Below the pieces are notes generated by a model. It was not told where the DNA came from, did not search any database, and worked only from the letters and a program-made list of their open reading frames with translations. 28,881 bases of DNA, from NCBI GenBank assembly GCA_002349525.1, contig DEDL01000031.1, positions 9,384 through 38,264 of the forward strand, written 5' to 3'. Each line of letters starts with the position of its first letter. Positions within the stretch are counted from its first letter, which is position 1. The translations under genes and the position numbers were made by a program. Below, one piece after another: positions 1-7,596 of this stretch. Source of the stretch: Lachnoclostridium sp. UBA2905. Its GTDB lineage: Bacteria > Bacillota > Clostridia > Lachnospirales > Lachnospiraceae.

Positions 1-31
1 CGTGGAAGTTACTGTGAATAGTACATACATT

Positions 32-60
32 ATTATATTGTACCAGTTTATTTACGATAA
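32..60 (-). promoter_or_regulatory. possible weak promoter downstream of infA
   Basis: On the minus strand a perfect TATAAT (32-37) sits 17 bp after TTATCG (55-60), a poor -35 box. It lies just after the infA stop and could give extra transcription of the alpha-operon genes (rpmJ, rpsM and others) expected beyond the window edge. No coding start is visible in the 66 bases after infA. The AT-rich context makes a chance match quite possible. Confidence 0.25.
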
Positions 61-66
61 GTTAAT

Positions 67-285
67 TTATTTGTCTCTCCAAATGATTCTTCCCTTTGTA
101 AGATCATATGGTGATAACTCTAAAGTAACCTTGTCTCCTGGAAGGATACGAATGTAATTCATTCTTAATTTTCCACTAATATGAGCTAATACCCTATGGC
201 CATTTTCAAGTTCTACCTGAAACATAGCATTTGGTAATTTTTCAACTACTGTTCCTTCGATTTCCAAAACGTCTGCTTTAGACAT
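67..285 (-). CDS. infA: translation initiation factor IF-1
   Basis: A 72-residue protein, the standard IF-1 length, made of a single S1/OB-fold domain with the family signature MSKADVLEIEGTV at the start and GDKVTLELSPYDLTKGRI near the end. IF-1 binds the A site of the 30S subunit and helps IF-2 and IF-3 during initiation. The start is ATG with GGAGG 6 nt upstream. That ribosome binding site is formed by the last codons of map (AGG AGG TAG), so the two genes are packed with 3 nt between them. This is the last gene of the cluster inside the window; rpmJ, which usually follows, is not in the remaining 66 bases. Confidence 0.97.
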   Translation of the reverse strand: MSKADVLEIEGTVVEKLPNAMFQVELENGHRVLAHISGKLRMNYIRILPGDKVTLELSPYDLTKGRIIWRDK

Positions 286-288
286 ACG

Positions 289-1077
289 CTACCTCCTATT
301 CATTTCCTGTTCAACCGTTGTGCCTGTACGAACTGATAATAATTCAGGTTCACCTTCTGTTATAAGAACTGTGTTTTCATAATGTGCTGAGTTCTTTCCG
401 TCCTGAGTAACTACTGTCCAGTCATCATCAAGGAACCATACATCATAAACACCCTCATTTATCATAGGTTCGATTGCAAGTGTCATTCCTGCTTTTAATC
501 TGATTCCACGACCTATCTGCTTAAAGTTAGGTATCTGTGGATCTTCATGCATGTGAGTTCCAATTCCGTGTCCAACAAGATCACGCACAACTGAAAAGCC
601 ATTGCTTTCTGCATATTTCTGAATTGCCTTTGAAATGTCATTAAGATGATATCCTTCTTTGGCAAATTTGATTCCTTCAAAGAAGCTTTGCTTTGTAACA
701 TCAATAAGTCTCTGTGCCTCGTCGGATACTTTTCCAACAGGATAAGTTCTTGCTGAGTCTGAATGATAACCATTGTAGATTACTCCACAGTCAAGACTTA
801 CAATATCACCTTCATGAAGTACTCTCTTCTTATTAGGAATACCATGAACAACTTCATCGTTTATGGAAACACATAATGATGCAGGATATCCGTTGTAATT
901 AAGAAATGATGGAATACATCCAAAATCCTTTATGAGTTTATATGCATGCTTATCAAGCTCATATGATGTTATTCCCGGTTCTATAAGCTTTGCAAGTTCG
1001 TCATGAACTGTTGCAAGTATGTCGCCTGCTTTACGCATCAATTCAATTTCATGTTGAGATTTAATTGTTACTGCCAT
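289..1077 (-). CDS. map: methionine aminopeptidase, type I
   Basis: A 262-residue cytosolic metalloprotease that removes the initiator methionine from new proteins. All five metal ligands of the pita-bread fold can be placed: D96 and D107 (in LDCGVIYNGYHSDSA), H170 (GHGIGTHMHEDP), E203 (EPMI) and E234 (ENTV); H78 is the conserved substrate-contact histidine. There is no N-terminal zinc-finger extension, so this is the short type Ia form. It lies 36 nt after adk and 3 nt before infA, the usual Firmicutes order. The C-terminal tail of about 20 residues beyond the catalytic domain looks unstructured, and its final Arg-Arg codons double as the infA Shine-Dalgarno sequence. Confidence 0.97.
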   Translation of the reverse strand: MAVTIKSQHEIELMRKAGDILATVHDELAKLIEPGITSYELDKHAYKLIKDFGCIPSFLNYNGYPASLCVSINDEVVHGIPNKKRVLHEGDIVSLDCGVIYNGYHSDSARTYPVGKVSDEAQRLIDVTKQSFFEGIKFAKEGYHLNDISKAIQKYAESNGFSVVRDLVGHGIGTHMHEDPQIPNFKQIGRGIRLKAGMTLAIEPMINEGVYDVWFLDDDWTVVTQDGKNSAHYENTVLITEGEPELLSVRTGTTVEQEMNRR

Positions 1078-1113
1078 ATCTTTATCTCTCCCATTCTGAA
1101 ATTATTGTATAGA

Positions 1114-1755
1114 TTAACCAAGGATTGCTGTAATTGCACTAAAAACATCCATCATAGGAACTGTACCATCTACAGTCTTAAGAATTCCTTCTTTAGTGTA
1201 GTAGTCAATAAGTGGCTGTGTCTGCTCATGGTAAACAGATAATCTGTTAAGAACAGTTTCAGGTTTGTCATCATCTCTTAAAATGAGTTCACCACCACAT
1301 GTGTCACATATTCCCTCTTTTTTAGGTGGAACATTTACGATATGATATGTTGCACCACATCCAACACATGCTCTTCTTCCTGACATACGCTTAACAATAT
1401 TTTCATCAGGAACATTAACATCAATTGCGAAGTCAACCTTTTCATTTCTCTTTGCAAGAGCTGCATCAAGTGCTTCAGCCTGTGGAATTGTTCTTGGGAA
1501 TCCGTCAAGTACATATCCCTTAACTGCGTCATCCTTAGCAAGTCTGTCTACTACAAGATCTACAACAAGCTCATCTGGTACAAGCTCACCCTTATCCATG
1601 TATGTCTTAGCCTTCTTACCAAGTTCTGTTCCTTCTTTAATATTTGCTCTAAAAATATCTCCTGTTGAAATATGAGGAATTGAATATTTCTCAGCTATCA
1701 TTTTAGCCTGAGTTCCTTTTCCTGCACCAGGTGCACCAAGCATAATAATTTTCAT
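1114..1755 (-). CDS. adk: adenylate kinase, zinc-lid type
   Basis: A 213-residue kinase that interconverts ATP + AMP and 2 ADP in the cytosol. The P-loop GAPGAGKGT is at residues 7-15, the AMP-binding region includes STGDIFR near 30-36, and DGFPRT lies at 84-89. The LID carries C130/C133 and C150/C153, the four-cysteine structural zinc site common in Gram-positive enzymes and absent from the E. coli protein. The start is ATG after an AAAGGAAG site. The gene lies 120 nt after secY, by far the longest gap in this half of the cluster, and that gap holds two hairpins, one terminator-like, so adk-map-infA may be expressed at a different level from the ribosomal genes. Confidence 0.97.
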   Translation of the reverse strand: MKIIMLGAPGAGKGTQAKMIAEKYSIPHISTGDIFRANIKEGTELGKKAKTYMDKGELVPDELVVDLVVDRLAKDDAVKGYVLDGFPRTIPQAEALDAALAKRNEKVDFAIDVNVPDENIVKRMSGRRACVGCGATYHIVNVPPKKEGICDTCGGELILRDDDKPETVLNRLSVYHEQTQPLIDYYTKEGILKTVDGTVPMMDVFSAITAILG

Positions 1756-1790
1756 TGTGTATTCTTCCTTTCAAATAGCTCAAAAATAGC

Positions 1791-1830
1791 AATGAGTAGC
1801 CAGCCACACAACCCGGCCATGCTACTCATT
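1791..1830 (-). terminator. terminator- or attenuator-like hairpin between secY and adk
   Basis: On the minus strand AATGAGTAGC (1821-1830) pairs perfectly with GCTACTCATT (1791-1800). The 20-nt loop has a further GCC/GGC pairing. A T-rich stretch (ATTTTTG) begins three bases after the stem. A second hairpin with the arms CCT-t-ACTGT and ACAGT-AGG lies just upstream at about 1844-1867. In an operon this arrangement would give partial termination (attenuation) before adk. The short T-run makes full termination unlikely. Confidence 0.5.
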
Positions 1831-1875
1831 TGTTTAACATTCTCCTACTGTATATGGCACACAGTAAGGGCTATA

Positions 1876-3216
1876 TTAGTCATTTAAAAATCCCTTGTAA
1901 TTACGTACCAGCATCTGAGATTCAATCTGTTTAATTGTCTCAAGAACAACACCAACTACGATGATAAGTGATGTTCCACCAAATCCTATATTCGCTTTAA
2001 ATGCTCCTGAACAGAAAATTGGTACTACTGCAATAATTGTAAGGCCTACAGCTCCGATAAAGATGATCTTATTAAGTACATTGTTAAGGTAGTCTGTTGT
2101 TGGCTTTCCAGGTCTGATACCAGGAACAAAACCACCGGCCTTCTTGAGGTTAGCTGAAACCTCAACAGGGTTAAATGTTATGTTAGTATAGAAATATGCA
2201 AAGAATATTACCATTGCAATATATACAAGTAAACCGAGTGTGTATTTGAATTCACCGAAGTTTTTAAAATTACACCAGTCAGACTGATTGCAAACCTTTA
2301 AAACCTTCTGCCAAAAACTTGCTCCCTTTCCTGAAGCAGGACTAATACCGGCAAACTGTGATATAACGATAGGAAGTGAAAGTAATGAACTAGCAAAAAT
2401 TACTGGAATAACTCCTGCTGTATTTACCTTTAATGGAATATGTGATACCTGACCACCAACCATTTTTCTTCCCTGTAACTTCTTAGCATACTGCACAGGA
2501 ATCTTTCTGATTGCATCCTGTAATACAATGATAAATACGATCATTGCAAGCACGATTGCAATAATGATTACTGCTGCAATAAGTCCATTTGTTGTGCCTG
2601 TTGCACCTTTAACAAATGTCTCATATAAGTTTCCAAAATCCTCAGGCATTCCTGAAACAATATTGAACATAAGGATAATTGATATACCATTTCCAATACC
2701 TTTTTCAGTAATCTGTTCGCCAAGCCACATAAGGATTGCAGAACCTGCTGTCAGTGAAACGATCATAACCGTAACACTTGTAAACCCAATACCATCCTCT
2801 AAAAGATTCTGATTACCAAATCCAATTGCCAAAGCAGCACTTTCAATTATTGAAAGTCCTATAGTAAGATATCTGGTAAACTCAACAATCTTCTTTCTAC
2901 CATCTTCTCCGTCCTTCTGCATTTCCTCAAGTTTAGGAATAGCTATTGTGAGAAGCTGTATGATAATTGAGGACGTAATGTATGGTGTAATACTAAGAGC
3001 GAAAATTGACATCTTAGTAAATGAACCACCTGTCATAGCATTAAAGAAATTAAGTGCACTTGCCTGTTTAGAGAACCATTCCTGGAAAAACTCTCTGCTA
3101 ACGCCAGGAATAGGAAGCTGACTTCCTATTCTGACTATTATAAGAACGATAAACGTGTAAATTAAGCGCTTTCTAATATCTTTAACCTTAAACGCATTAC
3201 GAACTTTCTCCAGCAC
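1876..3216 (-). CDS. secY: preprotein translocase subunit SecY
   Basis: A 446-residue integral membrane protein, the channel of the Sec translocon, with about ten hydrophobic segments. It begins with the amphipathic family start MLEKVRNAFKVKDIRKRLIYTF, shows the plug and TM2 region PYITSSIIIQLL and the motif GIRPGKPTTDYL before TM9, and ends with the cytosolic tail SQMLVRNYKGFL. The start codon is GTG at 3214-3216, one base after the rplO stop (TAA C GTG). Its ribosome binding site (GAGGTGAT) lies inside the rplO coding end, so translation is probably coupled to rplO. The segment around residues 300-320 (KGASFWQKVLKVCNQSDW) is a clade-specific periplasmic or extracellular loop. Confidence 0.97.
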   Translation of the reverse strand: MLEKVRNAFKVKDIRKRLIYTFIVLIIVRIGSQLPIPGVSREFFQEWFSKQASALNFFNAMTGGSFTKMSIFALSITPYITSSIIIQLLTIAIPKLEEMQKDGEDGRKKIVEFTRYLTIGLSIIESAALAIGFGNQNLLEDGIGFTSVTVMIVSLTAGSAILMWLGEQITEKGIGNGISIILMFNIVSGMPEDFGNLYETFVKGATGTTNGLIAAVIIIAIVLAMIVFIIVLQDAIRKIPVQYAKKLQGRKMVGGQVSHIPLKVNTAGVIPVIFASSLLSLPIVISQFAGISPASGKGASFWQKVLKVCNQSDWCNFKNFGEFKYTLGLLVYIAMVIFFAYFYTNITFNPVEVSANLKKAGGFVPGIRPGKPTTDYLNNVLNKIIFIGAVGLTIIAVVPIFCSGAFKANIGFGGTSLIIVVGVVLETIKQIESQMLVRNYKGFLND

Positions 3217-3217
3217 G

Positions 3218-3658
3218 TTAAATCACCTCAGCTTTTCCACCAAGTGCCTGAATCTTTTCTACAGCGCTTGCACTGAATGCATCCACTTTAACATCAAGCT
3301 TCTTAGTTAATTCTCCATTTCCAAGTATCTTAACTCCGTCCTTAGGATTTCTAACGATACCTGATTCTATTAATGTATCAACTGTTACTTCATCTCCATC
3401 GTTGAAGATATTAAGACGATCTACGTTGATACCTACGATTGTCTTAGAGTTTATACACTTAAATCCTCTCTTTGGCAAACGCATATATAATGGAAGCTGT
3501 CCACCTTCGAAGCCTGGTCTTGTAGCACCTGAACGTGCCTTCTGTCCCTTATGACCCTTACCTGCAGTCTTACCATTTCCTGAACCGTGTCCACGACCTC
3601 TTCTAAAACGATCTCCATGTTTAGAGCCATCAGCTGGTCTTAACTCTGATAAATTCAT
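3218..3658 (-). CDS. rplO: 50S ribosomal protein L15
   Basis: A 146-residue protein. It has the Gly/Arg/Lys-rich N-terminal extension typical of L15 (GRGHGSGNGKTAGKGHKG, about residues 21-38), which threads into the large subunit, and a C-terminal globular domain with the family pattern VDAFSASAVEKIQALGGKAEVI. The start is ATG with GGAGG upstream, 28 nt after rpmD. Its last codons carry the ribosome binding site for secY. This is the penultimate gene of the spc operon and in the order usual for bacteria. Confidence 0.97.
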   Translation of the reverse strand: MNLSELRPADGSKHGDRFRRGRGHGSGNGKTAGKGHKGQKARSGATRPGFEGGQLPLYMRLPKRGFKCINSKTIVGINVDRLNIFNDGDEVTVDTLIESGIVRNPKDGVKILGNGELTKKLDVKVDAFSASAVEKIQALGGKAEVI

Positions 3659-3686
3659 TGTTGCACCTCCTAACTGCTATAGTGTA

Positions 3687-3869
3687 TTATATTTCTTCGA
3701 CTTTAACTAAATGTCTTACCTGCTGAATCATTCCTTTTACAGAATCATTATTAGGCATCTCAACAGTCTTGTTTAACTTACGAAGACCAAGAGCCTCAAC
3801 AGTTTTCTTGTGCTGTGGTTTAGCACCAATAGTTGATTTAACTAATGTTATTTTTAACTTATCTGCCAA
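3687..3869 (-). CDS. rpmD: 50S ribosomal protein L30 (TTG start)
   Basis: A 60-residue L30 (LADKLKITLVKSTIGAK at the start, the GLRKLNKTVEMPNN core, VRHLVKVEEI at the end), the usual length for bacterial L30. No ATG fits the family N-terminus. The best start is TTG at 3867-3869, with GGAGG exactly 8 nt upstream. An in-frame TTG 15 nt earlier falls on that Shine-Dalgarno sequence and cannot be used. The non-ATG start may lower initiation. The gene lies 31 nt after rpsE. Confidence 0.93.
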   Translation of the reverse strand: MADKLKITLVKSTIGAKPQHKKTVEALGLRKLNKTVEMPNNDSVKGMIQQVRHLVKVEEI

Positions 3870-3900
3870 TGATAACACCTCCAAAATTGTCTGTCATCAA

Positions 3901-4410
3901 TTAATCTACAACTTCTGCAACAGAAATTCCACGAAGTCTTGCGATTTCTTCAGGTGTCTTCAGATGACTAAGACCTTCGATTGTAGCAAGTACAACATTC
4001 TGTTTATTGTTTGATCCTAATGACTTAGTACGGATATTCTTAAATCCTGCAAGCTCCAATACGGCACGAGCAGGACCACCTGCGATAAGTCCAGTACCTT
4101 CTGGAGATCTCTTAAGAAGTACTGATGCACTTCCGTAATTACCTGTAAAATCATGTGGCACACTACCATTTTCATTGATAGGTACTTCTATCATTTTCTT
4201 GATTGCGTCTTCTTTTCCTTTGCGGATTGCTTCAGGAATTTCTGCAGCTTTTCCAAGTCCAGCGCCTACATGACCGTTCTTATCACCAACAACAACGAGA
4301 GCTGTAAAACGCATGTTACGTCCACCTTTAACAACTTTTGTTACTCGTTTGATGACAACAACGTTATCTTCTAATTCCATATCCTTCGTATCAATAATTG
4401 TACGCTTCAT
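3901..4410 (-). CDS. rpsE: 30S ribosomal protein S5
   Basis: A 169-residue S5. It shows the N-terminal double-stranded RNA binding-like domain with the VTKVVKGGRNMRFTALVVVGD signature (about residues 24-44) and GHVGAGLGKAAEIPEAIRKG, and a C-terminal domain with the GGPARAVLELAGFKNI segment. S5 helps decoding fidelity and mRNA unwinding at the 30S entry. The start is ATG with GGAGGAG about 6-8 nt before it, 16 nt after rplR. Confidence 0.97.
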   Translation of the reverse strand: MKRTIIDTKDMELEDNVVVIKRVTKVVKGGRNMRFTALVVVGDKNGHVGAGLGKAAEIPEAIRKGKEDAIKKMIEVPINENGSVPHDFTGNYGSASVLLKRSPEGTGLIAGGPARAVLELAGFKNIRTKSLGSNNKQNVVLATIEGLSHLKTPEEIARLRGISVAEVVD

Positions 4411-4426
4411 GAATTCTCCTCCTCGC

Positions 4427-4795
4427 TTAGAACTTAAGTCCAGCTTCTCTAGCTGCTTCTGCTAATGCCTGAACTTTTCCCTGATAGATGAATCCTCCTC
4501 TATCAAATACAACTTCTGTGATTCCTTTATCTAATGCTTTTTTAGCAATAACTTCGCCTAATTTAGCTGCAGCTTCAACATTATTAGTCTTCTCAAGCTG
4601 TGCCTTAACATCCTTTTCAAGAGTGGATGCTGCGACTAAGGTATTACCTACAGAGTCATCAATGATCTGCGCATACATATGATTGTTGCTTCGAAATACA
4701 GCCAAACGTGGTCTCTCTGCTGTTCCTGCGAAACGATTACGAAGTCTGTTGTGTTTCTTAATACGAACTTCAGCTCTTGATTTCTTACTTACCAT
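4427..4795 (-). CDS. rplR: 50S ribosomal protein L18
   Basis: A 122-residue L18, which binds 5S rRNA with L5 and L25 in the central protuberance. It has the basic N-terminus (SRAEVRIKKHNRLRNRFAGT), then RPRLAVFRSNNHMYAQIIDD and the C-terminal GKVQALAEAAREAGLKF. The length is as expected. The start is ATG, 19 nt after the rplF stop, with an AGGAGT-type site. Confidence 0.97.
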   Translation of the reverse strand: MVSKKSRAEVRIKKHNRLRNRFAGTAERPRLAVFRSNNHMYAQIIDDSVGNTLVAASTLEKDVKAQLEKTNNVEAAAKLGEVIAKKALDKGITEVVFDRGGFIYQGKVQALAEAAREAGLKF

Positions 4796-4814
4796 CGTTT
4801 ATTCACTCCTTTAA

Positions 4815-5357
4815 TTATTTTTTACCTGTCTTACCAACTTTACGTCTGATTACTTCGTCGGCATACTTGATTCCCTTGCCCTTATATGGTTCTGGGGCTC
4901 TCTTCTCACGGATTTCAGCTGCGTACTGACCAACTTTTTCCTTGTCAATACCTTTAACAATAACCTTGTTCTGGTCTTCAACAACAACTTCCAATCCTTC
5001 TGGATCTTCCATTTCTACAGGATGTGAATATCCAAGTGAAAGAACTAATTTGCTGCCCTGTTTAGCTGCTCTGTAACCAACACCATTGATTTCAAGAACC
5101 TTCTGGTATCCATCAGTTACACCAATAATCATATTGTTAAGTAATGTTCTTGTTAAACCGTGTAATGACTTCATTCTCTTTAAGTCATTTGGTCTTTTAA
5201 CAACGATTGTATCGCCATCCTTCTCAATTGTCATCTCAGGTGCGAGTACTCTCTCTAAAGTTCCCTTAGGACCTTTAACAGTCACTTTATTATTTTCTGC
5301 AATATCAACAGTAACTCCTGCTGGTACCGCGATAGGCATTCTTCCGATACGTGACAT
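4815..5357 (-). CDS. rplF: 50S ribosomal protein L6
   Basis: A 180-residue L6 with two repeated domains. It starts MSRIGRMPIAVPAGVTV, carries the domain-1 motif VKGPKGTLER, and ends with the family C-terminus EPYKGKGIKYADEVIRRKVGKTGKK. It sits near the factor-binding stalk of the large subunit. The gap to rpsH is 52 nt, a little wider than the others in the spc part, with no clear signal beyond the ribosome binding site (GGAGGT). Confidence 0.97.
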   Translation of the reverse strand: MSRIGRMPIAVPAGVTVDIAENNKVTVKGPKGTLERVLAPEMTIEKDGDTIVVKRPNDLKRMKSLHGLTRTLLNNMIIGVTDGYQKVLEINGVGYRAAKQGSKLVLSLGYSHPVEMEDPEGLEVVVEDQNKVIVKGIDKEKVGQYAAEIREKRAPEPYKGKGIKYADEVIRRKVGKTGKK

Positions 5358-5409
5358 TTCGCCTTACCTCCAATTCTTTAATTAAGGATTGTATTAAGCA
5401 GATGTTTGA

Positions 5410-5811
5410 TTACCAAACAAATGCTAATACCTCTCCACCTACGTTTTCTTTTCTAGCCTGCTTATCAGTCATAACTCCCTTGTTTGTAGAGATGATTGCG
5501 ATTCCGAATCCACCTAATACACTAGGAAGTTCCTCTGTGTTAGCATAAACTCTGAGTCCAGGTTTTGAAATTCTCTTAAGTCCTGAAATAACTTTCTCAT
5601 TCTTATCAGCACCATACTTAAGTGTAATATGAATTGAACTAAAACCATTAACTTCTTCTATTTCAAAATTTTTAATATATCCTTCCTTCAGAAGAATTTC
5701 AGCGATAGAAATCTTCATTTTTGAAGCAGGTACATCTACTGTGTCATGTTTTGCAGTGTTTGCATTTCTGATTCTTGTAAGCATATCTGCAATTGGATCA
5801 CTCATTGTCAT
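5410..5811 (-). CDS. rpsH: 30S ribosomal protein S8
   Basis: A 133-residue S8 (MTMSDPIADMLTRIRNANTA at the start, GGFGIAIISTNKGVMTDKQARKENVGGEVL at the end). It binds 16S rRNA helix 21; in E. coli it also represses the spc operon by binding near the rplE start, which cannot be judged here. The first ATG (5809-5811) has GGAGG 8 nt upstream, so it is preferred over the ATG two codons later. Confidence 0.97.
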   Translation of the reverse strand: MTMSDPIADMLTRIRNANTAKHDTVDVPASKMKISIAEILLKEGYIKNFEIEEVNGFSSIHITLKYGADKNEKVISGLKRISKPGLRVYANTEELPSVLGGFGIAIISTNKGVMTDKQARKENVGGEVLAFVW

Positions 5812-5837
5812 TTCATTTGCCTCCTTCCGACTTATTC

Positions 5838-6023
5838 TTACCAGCTTGCTTTTTTAACGCCAGGAATCTGTCCCTTGTATGCTAATTCACGGAAACAAAT
5901 TCTGCAGATTCCGTATTTTCTTAAATAAGCATGTGGACGACCACAGATTCTGCAACGGCTGTACTCTCTAGTTGAGAACTTAGCAGGACGCTGCTGCTTT
6001 ACTTTCATAGACGTTTTAGCCAT
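5838..6023 (-). CDS. rpsZ: 30S ribosomal protein S14, zinc-binding (type Z)
   Basis: A 61-residue short S14 with four cysteines at positions 24, 27, 40 and 43 (CRICGRPH and CRICFREL), the zinc ribbon of the C+ form. Many Firmicutes also carry a zinc-free, Zur-controlled rpsN elsewhere; this is the zinc-dependent spc-operon copy. The start is ATG, 15 nt after rplE. Residues GQIPGVKKASW are the family C-terminus. Confidence 0.97.
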   Translation of the reverse strand: MAKTSMKVKQQRPAKFSTREYSRCRICGRPHAYLRKYGICRICFRELAYKGQIPGVKKASW

Positions 6024-6038
6024 GAATTACCCTCCTAA

Positions 6039-6578
6039 CTATTTCTTGAATGGCATACCGAACTGTGTAAGAAGTTCGCGTGCCTCTTCGTCAGTGTTAG
6101 CTGTAGTTACAAATATAATATCCATACCTCTTACTTTATCAACCTTATCATATTCGATTTCTGGGAAGATAAGCTGCTCTTTAATTCCGAGTGCATAGTT
6201 TCCTCTTCCATCGAATGCGTTAGGATTAACTCCACGGAAGTCACGAACTCGTGGAAGTGCAAGATTAATGAGACGATCAGCGAAATCATACATCTTCTCG
6301 CCACGAAGTGTTACCTTACATCCTATAGGCATACCTTCTCTGATTTTGAAGTTGGCAACTGAATTCTTAGCCTTGGTTGTTACTGGTTTCTGACCAGAAA
6401 TTATCTCAAGATCGCTCATGGCTGAGTCGAGAACCTTAGAATTCTCTTTAGCTTCTCCAACTCCCATGTTGATAACGATTTTATCTAACTTAGGTGCCTG
6501 CATTTTATTTGAATACTCGAACTTTGCCATCATCTTATCAACGATCTCGTTCAAATACATATCTTTTAATCGTGACAC
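6039..6578 (-). CDS. rplE: 50S ribosomal protein L5 (GTG start)
   Basis: A 179-residue L5, a 5S rRNA binding protein that contacts the P-site tRNA. Family motifs are seen in order: MSRLKDMY, KLDKIVINMGVGEA, KPVTTKAKNSVANFKIREG, RDFRGV and QLIFPEIEYDKVDKVRGMDI. The start codon is GTG at 6576-6578 with GGAGG 8 nt upstream; translation from it gives exactly the usual L5 N-terminus. It is one of several non-ATG starts in this cluster (see rpmC, rpmD, secY). Confidence 0.96.
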   Translation of the reverse strand: MSRLKDMYLNEIVDKMMAKFEYSNKMQAPKLDKIVINMGVGEAKENSKVLDSAMSDLEIISGQKPVTTKAKNSVANFKIREGMPIGCKVTLRGEKMYDFADRLINLALPRVRDFRGVNPNAFDGRGNYALGIKEQLIFPEIEYDKVDKVRGMDIIFVTTANTDEEARELLTQFGMPFKK

Positions 6579-6600
6579 TTTAAGTACCTCCTCTCACAAA

Positions 6601-6906
6601 TTAATCAATAACTTCACCTGTTGTCTTTGCGTAGCGTACTTTCTTACCATCTACTACTTTGAATCCAACACGAGTTGCTTTTCCTTTATAAACATACATA
6701 ACATTTGATACATCAAATGCAGCTTCCTGACTAACAATTCCGCCCTTTGGATTAGTCTGGCTTGGCTTTGTATGCTTAGTTACTGTATTGATACCTTCTA
6801 CAATAACCTTACCATCTTTAACAGCGATAACTTTTCCTTCTTTACCTTTATCTTTACCAGTAATTACTTTAACAGTATCGCCTTTTTTAATCTTATTCAT
6901 TGCCAT
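6601..6906 (-). CDS. rplX: 50S ribosomal protein L24
   Basis: A 101-residue L24 with the KOW motif in KKGDTVKVITGKDKGKEGKV near the N-terminus, then HTKPSQTNPKGGIVSQEAAFDVSNVM. It is one of the first proteins to start 50S assembly. The ATG at 6904-6906 (MAMNKIKKGD) has GGAGG 9 nt upstream and is preferred over the ATG two codons later. A longer open frame upstream begins within the rplN end and is not supported. The spacing to rplN is 13 nt. Confidence 0.94.
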   Translation of the reverse strand: MAMNKIKKGDTVKVITGKDKGKEGKVIAVKDGKVIVEGINTVTKHTKPSQTNPKGGIVSQEAAFDVSNVMYVYKGKATRVGFKVVDGKKVRYAKTTGEVID

Positions 6907-6919
6907 CCTGGTGCACCTC

Positions 6920-7288
6920 CTATAATACTTCCGGTGCAAGTGAGACAATCTTCATGAACTGTTTTTCTCTCAACTCTCTGGCAACCGGTCCAAATATACG
7001 TGTTCCTCTAGGATTTTTATCTTCTTTAATAATTACTGCAGCATTCTCATCAAATCTGATGTATGAACCGTCTGGACGTTTTGTTCCCTTAACAGTACGA
7101 ACAACAACTGCCTTGACAACATCACCTTTCTTTACCACGCCGCCAGGTGTTGCATCTTTAACCGAAGCAACAATTACATCTCCAACCTGAGCGTATCTTC
7201 TAGTGGAGCCGCCTAAAACGCGGATACAGAGCAGTTCTTTTGCACCAGTATTATCTGCTACTTTAAGTCTTGATTCCTGCTGTACCAT
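6920..7288 (-). CDS. rplN: 50S ribosomal protein L14
   Basis: A 122-residue L14, exactly the standard length. It has the conserved start MVQQESRLKVADNTGAKELLCIRVLGGS and the end IVSLAPEVL, and sits at the subunit interface next to L19. It follows rpsQ by 25 nt with an ATG start. This marks the usual S10/spc boundary, but no promoter or terminator is visible in the short gap, so the two units appear to be co-transcribed. Confidence 0.97.
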   Translation of the reverse strand: MVQQESRLKVADNTGAKELLCIRVLGGSTRRYAQVGDVIVASVKDATPGGVVKKGDVVKAVVVRTVKGTKRPDGSYIRFDENAAVIIKEDKNPRGTRIFGPVARELREKQFMKIVSLAPEVL

Positions 7289-7313
7289 ATTATTACCTCC
7301 ATATAATCGCTAA

Positions 7314-7571
7314 TTACTTAGCCTTCTCAATGATTTCAACCAATCTCCATCTCTTATCCTTAGATAATGGTCTGGTTTCCATAACTTTGACTCTATCACC
7401 GATTCCACATTCGTTGTTCTCGTCATGAGCCTTTAATTTATAAGTTCTCTTTACGATCTTACCGTAAAGTGGGTGTTTTACATTATCAACTACTGCAACT
7501 ACAATAGTCTTATCCATCTTATCGCTTACAACTTTACCTGTACGCACTTTTCTAAGATTTCTCTCTTCCAT
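7314..7571 (-). CDS. rpsQ: 30S ribosomal protein S17
   Basis: An 85-residue S17 with an OB fold (LRKVRTGKVVSDKMDKTIVVAV, KRTYKLKAHDENNECGIGDRVKVMETRPLSKDKRWRLVEI). It binds 16S rRNA early in 30S assembly. The ATG start follows AGGAGGAATTCTTCG, and the gene lies 25 nt after rpmC. Confidence 0.97.
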   Translation of the reverse strand: MEERNLRKVRTGKVVSDKMDKTIVVAVVDNVKHPLYGKIVKRTYKLKAHDENNECGIGDRVKVMETRPLSKDKRWRLVEIIEKAK

Positions 7572-7596
7572 CGAAGAATTCCTCCTTTCTTACCAA

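Noticed and set aside
1826..1840. Possible four-residue leader peptide (Met-Leu-Asn-Lys) ahead of the secY-adk hairpin
   Set aside because: AGGAG lies only one base before the ATG, too close for initiation, and the codons show no attenuation-type run.
2528..2812. Open frame of 94 codons opposite secY
   Set aside because: It is a shadow of a membrane-protein gene and has no binding site.
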